64,000 bases of DNA, from NCBI RefSeq assembly GCF_030253575.1, contig NC_080559.1, positions 28,484,501 to 28,548,500 on the forward strand. The letters run 5' to 3'. The notes below the pieces were generated by a model. It worked only from the letters and a program-made list of their open reading frames with translations. It searched no databases and was not told where the DNA came from. Shown here piece by piece: positions 34,676 to 47,460 of this stretch (within the stretch, counting starts at the first letter, position 1; each line of letters begins with the position of its first letter). Made by a program: the position numbers and the translations under genes. The stretch comes from Rhododendron vialii (Eukaryota > Streptophyta > Magnoliopsida > Ericales > Ericaceae).

Positions 34676-37600
34676 GAACATCGGTTCAGGTGAAGCCGCT
34701 GTGTGGAGTGTACAACGAGAACCCGCTTTGCTACCTTGTCTCAGTAGACGGCTTCAACTTCCTCGTCGACTGCGGATGGAACGACCACTTCGATCCCTCT
34801 CTCCTTCAACCCCTCTCCAGGTCTCACTCTCTCTCCAAATCCTATTACGTTTATGTCTACCCACTTTTAATTCTTGCTTTTCTATCAATGGGCACTTAGG
34901 GTCTCGGTTGAAGATATTTTCTTGTACCCTGTTTCGTGCTTTCTCTCACTTGCTCTTTGCTTGCTACAAGGGGAAAGTTGATGCAGGAAAAGGAAGCTAA
35001 CCAGTTTAAGAAAGCAAAGGATTTGGGTTTTTAGTTCAACCTTCAAAATGGAAGCACTGTAAATCAAGTGAACTCGTTTCACTTTTCCCCACTGTTCTCT
35101 CATGACCAAGAAAAGACGAAAAACACCTTTGAGTGTTTGTGTAGGAATGTATGCCAGTATAATATTTCATATTTTTGCTTTGTCCTCATAAAAGACATAT
35201 TGGAAAGGGGAGAAGTTTTAACAAGCATTTAGGTCAGCAAGAATAGTTATGGATTTCAAATGAAGGGTTTGGACACTAATAGCTAAAATTGAACTGAATT
35301 TGATAGTAAACAGGGCTTTCAATATTTGGTTTGAGAGATCTACTACCATGAATTTGAAATTACTTCTATTTAATAGGAGTGATATGAAACCCTCCATGCT
35401 AGGATTTATAGTTATTTAACCATCTCAATAGAGTACGTCTACTTTCAATCCATCTTCCAAATTTTCATGTCTCGAAAGAATTTGCATGAATTCAAACAGA
35501 GCCTCTTTCTTTTATTTTTCTGTTGCATCCAAGAAGTATATTGCCTGCTATTCATTGTTATTCGATGAGTATATCTACTTGCTATTCCCTCCAAACGGCC
35601 AGCCAGTCATTTGCTGGCTAACTGTATGCAGAATTGTACGGGCTTCCATCTTAAGCATAGCAGATTTATAAATGGTGATTACGGCTAATGCGGGGATTCT
35701 AAATCACCAGGCGTTTCAAGTTAACGGCGTTGATTATTTTCCATTGGGGGTTTAACTGTTCGTGTTTTAGGATGTCACTATGTATTAGTTACTCTGTTGC
35801 TATCGGTGAAACTGTCTTTAACAAGGCATGGTTTGATGTTCAGGGTGGCCTCAAGCATAGATGCGGTCTTGCTATCGCATCCGGATACCCTTCACCTTGG
35901 TGCTTTACCATATGCAGTCAAACAATTTGGCCTATCTGCTCCTGTCTATTCAACAGAACCCGTACACAGATTAGGTCTGCTGACTATGTACGATCAATAT
36001 GTCTCGCGAAAGGTGAAACTATATCCTGGGAATATGAATTTTCAGTGAAACTTTGTTAAATCTTATTTCTCCTTGATTTCTCATTGTTGGTACTTTGATC
36101 ACCCGGATTGTTGCATTTTACCGTGAAATTATCTCTCTCCCTAACAAAAACACCAATGTCACTGGAAATGATTGTTGATGTTTTTAGCAGAAGTTGTAGA
36201 TAATATTGATCTGATTGTGTGCATGGTTAGTTGGGTGTGCATGTATGCATGCGTGTGCATTTGGTGTCTGTTTTAGGAACTTGGAAAATGATTTTCTATC
36301 AAAATCTTGGAGATTTGTGTTGCACACTTCTATGGGATGATTCAATTACTTTTAGATTTGGCATTTGGAGATTTGGCTAAATAAAAGAAAATAAAGAGTT
36401 TTCGAACTACATTGGTAGCAGAGTTGACCAAGTATGACACCTACATGGCTCTCTGAAAAGCTTTCCTCAGTAACTCAATTTGGCAAAGTATGAGCTGTTT
36501 GGGTTTGGCTGCATGAATGTGCTTCTTCCATCCAGCCCTTATATAGAGTGAGGGTCATTCCTGATTGTGTTTCTCTCTCTGGGTGACCGCAGCAAGTATC
36601 AGATTTTGATTTGTTTACGCTGGATGACATTGATTCCGCTTTCCAAAACGTCAACAGACTAACCTACTCTCAGAATTTTCATCTTTCTGGTAGGTATTCT
36701 TACTAACCTTCTCTGTCTTTTGCATACCTGTTCTATGCCGATTTTTGTTGCTGTTTCTTCCATATCTTTTGTCCCTTGACTCCCTTACAGTGTCATTTTT
36801 AAACTTTGTAATTCATTTTAGGAAAGGGAGAAGGAATAGTCATCGCACCTCATGTTGCTGGGCATCTATTGGGTGGTACTGTTTGGAAGATAACGAAAGA
36901 TGGGGAGGATGTTATTTATGCCGTTGACTTCAACCATCGCAAAGAGAGGTATTCAACCAAATAAGTCCATTAACAGTTAATTGTGATTTATGTGTAATTA
37001 TTTGACAACAAAAACTTGCTGTTTTGATTTTACCAGGCTTTTGAACGGAACTGTTTTGGAATCTTTTGTTCGGCCTGCTGTTCTAATAACAGATGCTTAT
37101 AATGCTTTAAATAATCAGCCCTCTAGGCGTCAAAGGGACCAAGAATTCCTAGGTAATTGCCATTTCTTCTCTCGTTTGAATGTACTATGTGTTTATGATA
37201 ACCTACAAATTTTCTTGTGTTTCTAGTCAGTAGATCCTAGTCGTACTTTGCCCAATTTAATCTTTTTGTTTCTATGTCAGATGCTATCTTGAAGACTCTT
37301 AGAGCAGATGGCAATGTATTGCTACCTGTTGATACTGCTGGCCGTGTATTGGAGCTACTTTTAATACTGGAACAGGTCAGCCTGTGTATATGCTGGACCT
37401 TTTTTTTTTGTTTTTGTTTTGCAACCTCGATAAAGCTATAAGTTGTTTGTTACCAAAATTTGCAGTATTGGACCCAGCATCACTTGACCTATCCCATCTT
37501 CTTCCTCACTTGTATTTCATCAAGTACAATTGATTATGTGAAGAGTTTCCTTGAATGGATGAGCGATTCAATAGCGAAGTCATTTGAGCACACTCGTGAC

Positions 37601-40600
37601 AATGCTTTTCTTCTTAAGTAAGAGGCCTTTGTTCATTTTTTCCAATTCTATAAAATGTTTAACATTATGTAACCTAAAGGCATTTTAGTTTGTCTTAGTG
37701 TTTTAGTATGGATTTTTTCAAAGCTGCATTATGCTATGTAAGGCCTGAATCATGACGCACAGCGACTTTCTATTATGCTATACTGCATCATGATGCTAGT
37801 CTGATACAAATGTCGGTTTTTCTTGCTGAGAATATATAGTTTATTTAATGTTCCCTTATGATGCATGTTTGCTCTAACTTTAGGAATGTCACTCTTCTCA
37901 TCAACAAAAGTGCATTGGATAAGGTTCCTGATGGTCCAAAGGTGAGGCTACTTAGCAAACGAGGCTATCTAGTGTACAATTTATGTTTTTTCCAATTCTA
38001 ATCGAGTTAACTAATTCATTTTATCTAGATTGTACTAGCATCAATGGCCAGCTTAGAAGCTGGTTTCTCACATGATATATTCGTGGAGTGGGCTCCTGAT
38101 GTCAAGAATCTTGTGCTTTTTACAGAAAGAGGCCAGGTACGGGTTTTTTTTTCCCTCTTCTTCCGTCCAATTTATGCACGAAGTTTGCATCATGTCAATA
38201 TGAACAATTCACTTTAGTTGCAGTATTGGGCTAATCGGTGAATGTTGCTTCTGTTCACCAACAGTTCTCGTGATCGATTGGGTTTAACCATTTTTATTTA
38301 TAAACGTTCTCAAAATTTTGCACTGTCCCTAGTGTTTTGCACAGAAATGGATTATTCAATAGTGGCGGTACAAGTTCTCCAATGCTAACCGTTGCCCTGG
38401 GGTACAAGTTAAAACATATTAAATGACCTAAAAAGTTGGTAAAGATGATTAATTACGTTGGTAATATGAGGAGTTCTCCAAGTACTTCTATTAAGTAGTA
38501 AAATCAAATAGTTGTACTGTCGAATCTACCCTAGTTTAAAGTCTTCTATTTTTTTTCGTTTTCAAAATAATGTGTTTTCTTTTGAAGTGGTAATGAATAT
38601 GTTTATGTTCTTTATTACTTATGCAGTCTAGTTTTAAAAATTACTTTGAAGGTTTACATTTGAATGATAAGGGATATATAAAAATAATTTATAACTGAAA
38701 TTTTCTCGGATACATTACAACCGTAATGAATTTTTCGCGAACGAGGTTTGTTTATTGACATCATTTTTAGAAAGGTTGAGGAGGATAACATTGGGTAGTG
38801 CTCATCCCATTCTCTGATTACAACTTTTTGTATTTTTTTTCATTTCTCTATACAACAAATATATAGGAATAAATTTTATTTTGAGTGTAGGGGGACTACC
38901 GTGGTCCGGAAAGTATCAGAACCTCAACCAATGATGTATTTAATGTTGTTTATTTATCCTAATGATAGTTGTTGATTACAAAGTAATCAACGTAGTTTAT
39001 AGGAAGTAAAAACAATGGCATTTGGTAGATACTGTCACATCCTCGATTTTCAACATAATTAAATAAAGCTTTTTGGAAATGAAGTGCTTGCATTACTTAA
39101 CATAATACCCCAAAAGAGTCCAAAGTTCCCATAAGTTCAACTTACAAGTCCAACTTCAAAGTTTCAAAGATTACATCAGTGGCACTCCGGCCCAAATTGA
39201 CTTAAGTACAAGTGCAAATAAGTTTGGAGATTACAAACGTTTCAGGAAATTTGTAGAAAATTAGTTACAAACGCATCTTTAGTCGAAAGAAAGTCACTAT
39301 AAAGATGATCAAGTAACTACACAATGTTAGCTTCCAAAAGTGTTCTTCATCCAAGCACTCAAATGCATGCGGGCTATTGTCCGGTGTTTGTACATAAAAT
39401 GATGAAGGGTTGAGCTACACTAGCCTAGTAGGAAAATCTTCTACCTATCCTATATGCACATGTGATGGCTAGCGTTGAGAAATGAAGAGGTTAGAGGATA
39501 CAATTCATTCTATGATAACCCAAACCAACTCACATCACGGTTAAGATAGCACGGAAGGTGTAATCAATATGGTCATACAATTTCCAAGATCTCAAGTAAT
39601 CCTGTAGTTCAAACAACAAGAAGTAATACCTACACCCACTACGTTTCACTCTATCACCTATCACGTTCAACTGTATTTCCACCCTTTGCGTTTTGGTACA
39701 ACCCACTCCTAGAGTTACTGTATTTCCACCCCTTGTGTTACAGTGAACTCTACTCGCTTGAGTCTTCGTATTTCCACCCCTTGCGTTACGGGACTCCTCC
39801 ATTCCAATTTCCCATGCTCACATACATACATCATTGAATCAATATGTAAAGCAAATAACTTTCCTTCGTTCACATTCTATGACATAAGATCATACAATCA
39901 TGATAAACAAATTGCAATTATCCACACACACGTACTCAAGTGCATAAAGGACATTTCGATGTAGTTTCTAATCAACATAACCTTATAACATTTTGTTAAC
40001 GAGAGTCCTACAAAACAAGGATGATTTAGATTAACCAATGGAATTCAAATAACCATGCTTGAAAGAGGTTCAAAGGTGTCAAGGAGGTGTTAGAAGTGAT
40101 TGGGGTTCAAAACAATCAAGGTAGCATGAAACGGCCCATAACTGTCTAGAGGAGGGAGGGGTATCGATACCCCAGAAGTAGGTATCAATACCAGCAAGGC
40201 GCCTTGCTGGTCCAGAGGCAAAAGGGGTATCGATACCCCTTGGATAGGTATCGATACCTACAACGATTTTTGTAGTTTTGATAGGTTTCAACAATGCCAA
40301 GAAAGATGACCCAAGCTCGAATAGCACACCAAATCAACACATTAACACATAGAGAAGAAGAAGAAGTCCCTACCTCAAGTCAAAGATCGAAGCCCAAACG
40401 ATTTGAGCAAGCCCTAGCTCCAAGAACTTCAAAATCAACTGAAAGCTTTTCTCTGAGCTGCACCCAAAGAGATATGAGTCCATGATCGCATACAAGAGGA
40501 GAAATGGAGATGGATCTATGTGGGTTTTGAGTGATTGAGTGAGGTTTGGTAGGATAGAGTGGGAGAGATAGGCGTGGAGAGGGAGAGAGAGAGAGAGAGA

Positions 40601-43600
40601 GAGGCGTGTGTGGTAGAGAGAAAGTGAGAGGTGTATTATAATCTCCTACACACATCCATCCTTGTATACTAGCACATGTACAAATCACACAAATACCCTT
40701 CTACTAACAATTCCAACACTTTAAACCCCAATTCACCTAACCATATCACTTTTCTAATTTTCATTTAATTTCTAACATTTATACAACATTTGAATAATTA
40801 AAATTATACGGGTCTCTACAGATATTATCCCACATTGCTCATCTAAGTCACTCAGGCTTAGTTAATATATTCTAGAAGTTAATCCTTAGTTGCAAGAACC
40901 TTCAACTATGCCCACGTTTCTTATGCGGGAACGTGTTTCTGGGTTTCAGAGGAGGAAACTCCAAGAAACTCGTTCCAATGACGACGGGAACTCGTTCCTA
41001 ACCTATACAGGAACTTGCACCCAAAAAACAGTTGAGAGACTTACGATTCGAGCTGAAATTGGTACCTTTAAAGTTGTTTTGTTCTTGTTGGTATGCACAT
41101 CTGATCTTAACCTTCTAGAGTCATAATAATGCCTTTAACTTTTACGACTACGTAATATGCACAAAAGCTCAATTCTGTAATCGTGTGCTATAATAAAAAT
41201 ATTGAACTTTACCTAGAAATTCATAATTTTAATAATATTTTATATTGTAGAATACTATTTTCATTTTGACATTTAATTATATAAAAATCCATAAAATCCA
41301 TCTATGGCCAATTGGTTTTAGGTAGAAATCCCACATGATATCAAAGTGGGCACATTCCATCTTAAAATTTTATAACCAAAAAATTATATCAAACACCCAC
41401 CTGACAATAATAGAACCAGAAAAGGCTGCACAATGATAGGATCCAAAAAATGGCCACACATGATAAACCTAAATACAGCTGCATGTGAGGGGGGGTGTTA
41501 GAGTAGTTGTCCCACGTTGCTTGGGTAAAGAATGTGAGATCATATACTAACATTTAGGACCTCACCACTCGTTGCCAATTAGTTTTGAGATGGATATATA
41601 AGTTTCTACATGGTATTAGAGCGGGCCTATGGCATCCCAAATTTTATAACAAAAAAATAATTCAAGCCTACAGTGGTCACGCGTGACAGACCTAATGCGG
41701 CTACACATGAGGAGGGTGTTAGATTAGTTGTCCCACATTGCTTGGGTATGGAATAGGAGATCACTTAGTAACATTTGTGATATAAAGTTTCCACATGGTA
41801 GAGCTAGGTCTTGGGTGGTCTCACCTCACGCAGTTGAGTTTTCTCTATTTTAAGTTTTTCAATTATATGCAATTATATTTATAAAATATCTAAAAATGTA
41901 TATTACCATAAATCAAAAACGGTACCAGATACGAACTGATACCGGTAATCAGGGAAGGTTGTGGGCGGTTGTAGGGCGAGGAAGGATGTGGGAGGTGAGA
42001 AGAAAATGCCCCTTGATTCGTTGCATCGATAATGATTTTCCTTCACAAAAGCATCTTGTCATCCTCAACTGGAATCTAATGATTAGCTATGATACATGGA
42101 TCCCCCTTTTGGGCAAAGTACCCGTGTCGACATGACACGGATACAGGTGGGGGATCTGCACCGGATCATCCAAGAAAAAATCGGACACGTTAGTTACAGG
42201 AGGAAGAGGAAGAACTTCGAAGAAGAAGGGGGAGAGAGAGAGACCCTGAAGCCTTTTGTCATCTCCGACAAACCAGAGCAGCTTGCTGCTGAGATCCAGA
42301 ATCATAGAAAGCAGATATAGATTTTAGGGTTTTATTTTTATGTTAGTTGTGGGCTGTGATTATGTGGTTTGGGCCATCTAGTAGTTGGGCCATTACATTT
42401 TTGGACCATTTATGAGGCATGTACTTTGTATTTCTCAATAAGTATGCCATAACTACATTTCCTTTATTAATGGGCCATAAAGACATTTGTTCACCTTTTA
42501 CTCCTATTTAGTATTTTTTTTAATATTTGTGCTGGAATGTATAAAAATTTTAAATTAAACAATGATATGTTGGAAAATAAATTTTTATATTCCTATAAAT
42601 AATATAAAATTTTCTTTGCATATACAAATATTCAGCGGATCCTTGCACCCGTACCCAAATTCGGATACATATCCCCGAATCCTCTATTTTCAGCTTTGAG
42701 GTGTCCGACCCTAAGATATGTACCCACACCCAATTCACGTACCTGTGTCCGTGTATCATAGATGATTAGAATTCTCCAGCTTTGACGTTTGTAATGATTT
42801 AACTGCTTGGAAAGTGTGTTGTCATCCTCAAGTGGGATCCAAGTGGGATCTCATGACTAGGACCTCAAGCTTTGACATTTTGGTTCAAAAGGGAAAAGTT
42901 TGATCAATCTCCAGCTTCATTGAAACCAAATCATCTGTTTGTCTTTATGCAAGGAAGTATACCAATATTTTGCGAATTGGTGGCATTGTCGTAGATGATA
43001 GAATGGAAGTGAAAATAAACTTAAGCCCAATATGTGATTGGACAATGTTGGCTGTATCTTCTTAGTTGGTTTCTGGTATTACAATGCAATTTGGTAAGCT
43101 AAGTGGGTGCCTAGCGTTTCAGAATTTTCTTTGGTTTTTAAAAATTTCCATAGCCACAGGCTTCTTTAACATGTGTTTCACGAAGCTTTGCTCATTGGAT
43201 AGCTTGAAACTTGAAAGGTCTCAATCTCTCTATGTTTCAAGTTTGGAGTACTATCACTGCACGCTTCAACTGTAAGTGATTAGATGGGTTGAAATGTTCT
43301 TATCTTGACAATGGTTTGGAAAATGGACGTTTTACTGTACCACTTTGATTGAATTGCCGGTGGTATTCTATATTCAATACTCGGAATCCTTTCGCTGTAC
43401 TCAATCAATCTATCTCTAGACCACATTTGCCGGGAAACATTCTTTACTGAAGACACTGGGCTTATGCCTATACCAGAAACCTTATGCTGATTTGACGTAG
43501 CTTTTCACCTTTGCGCTAAAATAAAATGAGAAACCTCAAATTATTCATCCGTACCCTGATATTTGTATAAACTTCGGGCAATTTTGGCTGACATGTATTT

Positions 43601-46068
43601 GGAATATGGCTGAATCTTCTTGATAATGTACATTGCAACATTCTTCATGTCCAATTCTTTATATTGGAGTATGTGTTTATAGCTTGCTATGCAGGCGGAT
43701 AGGAAATTTTGATTATCACCTGCCAATCTGCCATTTAAGTTCATCAGCATGCTTCATCCTCGATTCCTCATACATGTTTTAGCATGATTTACTGTTTTAC
43801 TGCAAAGATATCTGCCTATACTTTTCATCATGATCTTGCAACATGTATCCTCAATCTTATATACAGTTTGGCACATTAGCCCGCATGCTTCAGGCAGATC
43901 CACCTCCTAAAGCTGTTAAAGTCACCATGTCTAAGAGGGTTCCTTTGGTTGGGGACGAGTTAGCTGCTTACGAAGAAGAGCAAAACCGTATAAAAAAGGA
44001 GGAAGCTTTAAAAGCTAGTCTTATAAAAGAGGAGGAATCAAAAGCACCCCATGGATCTCATCTTTCCGTGGGTGATCCAATGGCGATTGATGACAGCAGT
44101 ACTCATGCGAAGTCAGATGGTATTTCTGATTGTCTTCTTTGTGTCCAAATCGAACCAACGGTCCTTATTTTCTTTTCTGGAACTAAAATCTAAGGGTTCC
44201 TACAAGCATCAAAGATTCAAAAGAAAACTTGACTTTCTGAGTTTCAGATTCTTTTTTTTTTTAGAAGAGATTCAAATTGAAGATGAAGCATCATAATTTT
44301 CAATTTTACTTTGTGTCCACAGAATTTATGTGCTCCCTTGTTTTTGATTAATAACCGATCATATAGAAGTCCTTGGGATATTCCATGTTTTTGTCAGTCA
44401 TTGTTTTTGTTGCCTCAAATAATTTTGTTGACTCTGAAGTTTATAGACGCTTAGACTTGAAGCTGTGTCTTGAATGCTCTCTTGAGGAAAACAATATTTC
44501 TTTGGTTGGATTCCAGAATAAGCTCTCTTGATTTGCAGTACTGAGTACCTGTTATTTTGACAAGGTTACTGATTATGTACATCAAATCACATTTAGAAGT
44601 TTTGGTTGTTACTTTTTGTCTAGAGTCCATTCAAGCAAATTTATGTGGGTACTGTACTTGGACAATATGGTAATGATGCATCTTGTACACATGCAGAAGG
44701 AATATGCTGCAGGGTAATTCACTTCAAATCACCAACTACACTATATTTTTGCGTTTTGACATGCATGCGTAGTAAATTTCACATCTTATTCTCTGTTGCA
44801 GTTCCTGCCCGGTATGATGGTGTGTACGGGGACATATTTACTGATGGGTTTACTCCACCTTCCTCAAGTATTGCCCCAATGTTTCCCTTCTATGAAAACT
44901 CATCTGAATGGGATGACTTTGGTGAAGTCATCAATCCTGATGATTATGTAATCAAGGAAGAAGACATGGACCAAGGATCATTGCAGGTAGTTGCCCATCT
45001 TATTCTGATTTAGTTTCCCCTACTGTTGATTCCCAAATGGATGCCTTTATTCTGTTTCCTTTACTTTTATTTTTATTTTTTATTTTTGGTGAACTTAACT
45101 GCAAAAGAAATCTGATGGGAAGACCATCTATCAATTCAACAATTATGGAGTATGCACGTATTTTCACCATTCATCGAAGAAATCTTATGGGAAGACCATC
45201 TATCAATTCAACGATTATGGAGTATGTACATATTTTCACCATTCATCTCCTATGTAGGTTGGCGGAGATCCAAATGGAAACTTGGATGAAGGTTCCGCTA
45301 GTTTAATACTTGACACGGCACCTTCAAAAGTTGTGTCTTATGAATTGACTGTAAGTAAAATTTCAGCTTTTAGTTGTGAGGGTATTTCACCCCTGGCTTA
45401 TTCCTCCAAGCAGCAGAATAAGCAGCTTAGGTTTTGCTAGAGTTCTATCTTTGAAATTTGGACCTCTTATGCACTTTATTTTCTTTGTACCAGGTCCAAG
45501 TGAAGTCTTCGTTGCTTTACATGGATTATGAGGGCCGTTCTGATGGCCGCTCAGTTAAATCGATTCTAGCTCATGTGGCTCCTTTAAAGCTTGTATGGAT
45601 TCTTCTTGTTCCTCTTGCAAAATTAATGAGCTTGAAATATCATTTCTTTGTGTCAGAGAAATTACAGATTTCAAAATCTTTTGCGAAAATAAGTAAACTC
45701 ATTGCAAATTAACCTTAATTGTACAACATTTTATCTTTTTTAGGTGCTGGTGCATGGATCGGCAGAGGCCACTGAGCATTTGAAGCAACACTGTTTAAAA
45801 CATGTTTGCCCCCATGTGTATGCTCCCCAAATTGAAGAAACAATTGATGTCACCTCAGATTTGTGTGCTTACAAGGTATAACATGAGATTGAACTAGAAA
45901 TCTTTTTGATGACTGATGAGTAAAATTTTGAAATTGGGATTTATTTCTTTTCCTCCTCACATGAATGTAGGTGCAACTTTCTGAAAAATTGATGAGTAAT
46001 GTGCTCTTGAAGAAGGTACTCATAACTCATCTGAGTATTACTTTAGCATTTCAGAAAACCTCTCTCTC

Positions 46069-46099
<31 letters not shown>

Positions 46100-46130
46100 C
46101 CCTCTCTCTCTCTCCCCCTCTCTCTCTCTC

Positions 46131-46170
<40 letters not shown>

Positions 46171-46823
46171 GATCGTGATTACAGCTTGGAGATCATGAAA
46201 TAGCTTGGGTTGATGCTGAAGTAGGGAAGACAGATAGTGACATGCTTTCTGTGCTTCCTCTATCAACACCAGCTCCACCGCACAAGTCGGTCCTTGTTGG
46301 TGATATAAAAATGGCAGATTTCAAGCAGTTTCTTGCAAGCAAAGGCGTGCCGGTACCCTTTTTCTAGCTTTAAATACTTCTCTCAATCCCACACAAATTA
46401 ATAGTATTGTGCTATTGCATTAATGGCCTATTATTCAGGCTTAAGCAGCAAGTTGATTTGTGAATATAATAGTTCTCGACATACATTTTCAGGTTGAATT
46501 TGGTGGTGGAGCCTTACGGTGTGGGGAGTATGTGACACTGCGCAAAATTGGAGATGCGACCCAGAAGGTGAACAATTTTCAGTGAATTTTCTTCTTTCTA
46601 TTGTGCAAATTAAAATAACTCGACATTAATGTTTGTCCATGAACTATAAACGACTCCATTACAGCCAATCGTTGCTTAACCTTGGTATTAAGCTGTTGTG
46701 ACGATGGAAATTGTTGTGCAGGGTAGTGGTGCTGGAATCCAGCCGATCATTATCGAAGGCCCCTTGTCGGAGGAGTATTATAAAATTAGGGAGTATCTGT
46801 ATTCACAGTTTTATTCTCTGTAA
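34672..46823 (+). CDS. CPSF100: CPSF100 / CPSF2, mRNA 3'-end processing subunit, complete
   Basis: Subunit 2 of the nuclear cleavage and polyadenylation specificity factor, partner of the endonuclease CPSF73. Exons: 34672-34820, 35844-36012, 36593-36689, 36822-36948, 37037-37152, 37281-37375, 37466-37617, 37884-37941, 38029-38136, 43867-44119, 44802-44995, 45258-45350, 45494-45592, 45744-45875, 45971-46015, 46185-46352, 46493-46567, 46722-46823. The total is 2,232 nt, 743 aa, close to the Arabidopsis length of about 739. Domains: metallo-beta-lactamase fold (exons 1-5), beta-CASP (to about residue 360), acidic linker, and C-terminal domain ending [11 protein letters not shown]. The metal motif is degenerate, as expected for CPSF100: [12 protein letters not shown] keeps two His but lacks the middle His and Asp of the HxHxDH in CPSF73, so it is non-catalytic. 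Intron 9 is 5,730 bp and full of retroelement remains, yet the flanking exons splice in frame. Confidence 0.97.
39028..40825. mobile_element. Solo LTR (Ty3-gypsy-like), 1,788 bp, CPSF100 intron 9
   Basis: The unit 39033-40820 begins TGTCACATCCTCGATTTTC and ends ACGGGTCTCTACA, i.e. TG..CA ends of a style common in plant gypsy LTRs. GATAC (39028-39032) and GATAT (40821-40825) flank it, a 5-bp target duplication with one change. No second LTR, primer site or pol coding is seen, so this is the product of LTR-LTR recombination. It contains three copies of GTATTTCCACCC (39673-39785) and a palindrome cluster at 40158-40260. Confidence 0.75.
40158..40260. repeat. Cluster of four perfect palindromes in the LTR
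   Basis: GGGGTATCGATACCCC (40158-40173), CCAGCAAGGCGCCTTGCTGG (40191-40210), AGGGGTATCGATACCCCT (40223-40240) and TAGGTATCGATACCTA (40245-40260) are all exact palindromes of 16-20 bp. An imperfect copy, TAGGTATCAATACC, lies near 40179. Three share the core GGTATCGATACC. Confidence 0.95.
41321..41795 (+). mobile_element. Tandem TRIM retrotransposon array (LTR-int-LTR-int-LTR)
   Basis: One LTR end (..AGAAATCCCACA, ending 41335) is followed by a degenerate primer-binding site TGATATCAAAGTGGG. After an inner region ending in a G-rich tract comes a 115-bp LTR (41496-41610: TGTTAGAGTAGTTGTCCCAC.. to ..TTTCTACA). It is followed by TGGTATTAGAGCGGGCC, one change from the initiator-Met tRNA primer site TGGTATCAGAGC. 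The purine-rich GAGGAGGG precedes another LTR (41717-41795: TGTTAGATTAGTTGTCCCAC.. to ..CCACA, internally deleted), followed again by TGGTAGAGC. No coding capacity. This is the architecture of TRIM elements in tandem, inside CPSF100 intron 9. Confidence 0.8.
42071..42777. repeat. Possible inverted-repeat element, about 700 bp
   Basis: GGAATCTAATGATTAGCTATGATACATGGA at 42071 on is mirrored, with gaps, by the inverse of the sequence ending at 42777 (..TGTATCATAGATGATTAGAATT..), with shared ACACGGATACAGGT-like words further in. The TIRs are imperfect and no target duplication was recognised. The inner open frames on both strands show no known domain. Confidence 0.4.
45105..45248. repeat. 72-bp tandem duplication before a CPSF100 acceptor
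   Basis: Two 72-bp units (45105-45176 and 45177-45248) differ at only a few positions. The second unit ends 9 bp before the acceptor of exon 12 (45258). The repeat lies wholly in intron 11 and does not enter the coding sequence. Confidence 0.9.
46062..46166 (+). repeat. (CT)n microsatellite before exon 16 of CPSF100
   Basis: About 105 bp of CT dinucleotides, broken by CCC interruptions, end 18 bp before the acceptor at 46184. It acts as an extended polypyrimidine tract for exon 16 and is likely to vary in length between individuals. Confidence 0.9.
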
Positions 46824-47269
46824 GATGCAAAATTGAAGAACACTTCGACGTATATATTCAGGTTATTGAAACACCATACCGTTCAGAGTTTTCCACCACT
46901 CTTGCATTTCCGAGTGTGGAGTCTTTCACAAATTAGTTGTTCGTGATTGGAGCCTTGCCCCAGCCGCCGGTGAGATTTTCTCCAAATTGCAATCACAATC
47001 ATGGATAAACTAACAATGTGGACGAAATACCCTGTAAAGCCAACGGAACTTGTTTCATTATGTAGAGTAGAACTGCAAGCAGATTCAGATTTGAGGCATA
47101 GTTATTATTTTGTGAAAGATTATCTGTTGAATTTTGTTACAACTTTCAACTTCATGTGCAGCAGGTCTCCTTTTATATTGGTTTGTTTCACTTGGTCGCA
47201 ATTACTGTCATGCCAGCTCTTAAAATGCGTTCACTTTTGATTTATTTGTGTAATCAAGGAAAAAAATTT
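46824..47269. other. 3' flank of CPSF100
   Basis: This should contain the 3'UTR and polyadenylation region of CPSF100. It holds no coding sequence and no recognisable repeat. Confidence 0.5.
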
Positions 47270-47460
47270 CGGTGCCGGGTGGGTATCACGTGGTGCATGC
47301 TTGGTGCATCCGGGCCGTCCATTTCGGTTTTGGACGGCTCGATTTTGGAGAGAGGAGGAGAGAGCGGTGGGGTGAGAGGAAAGAGATGGTTTCAATATGG
47401 GCCGTCCAACACACTTTTGGACGGCCTGGATGGGTTGCTCGGGCAGATCCTTCTAGTACT
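47270..47460. mobile_element. MITE copy A of the AGTGCCGAGCGGGTA family
   Basis: The left end GGTGCCGGGTGGGTATCACG, followed by the inner words CACGTGG, GCATC and GGCCGTCC, matches the other family members. The right end is diverged (..GGCAGATCC..AGTACT). The element contains paired TTTTGGACGGC/GCCGTCC words in both directions. Flanks are A/T rich. Confidence 0.6.

Noticed and set aside
34319..35000. Overlapping frames of 120 and 201 residues at the CPSF100 start
   Set aside because: Shadows of the GA repeat and of exon 1 in other frames; the CPSF100 frame from 34672 is unambiguous.
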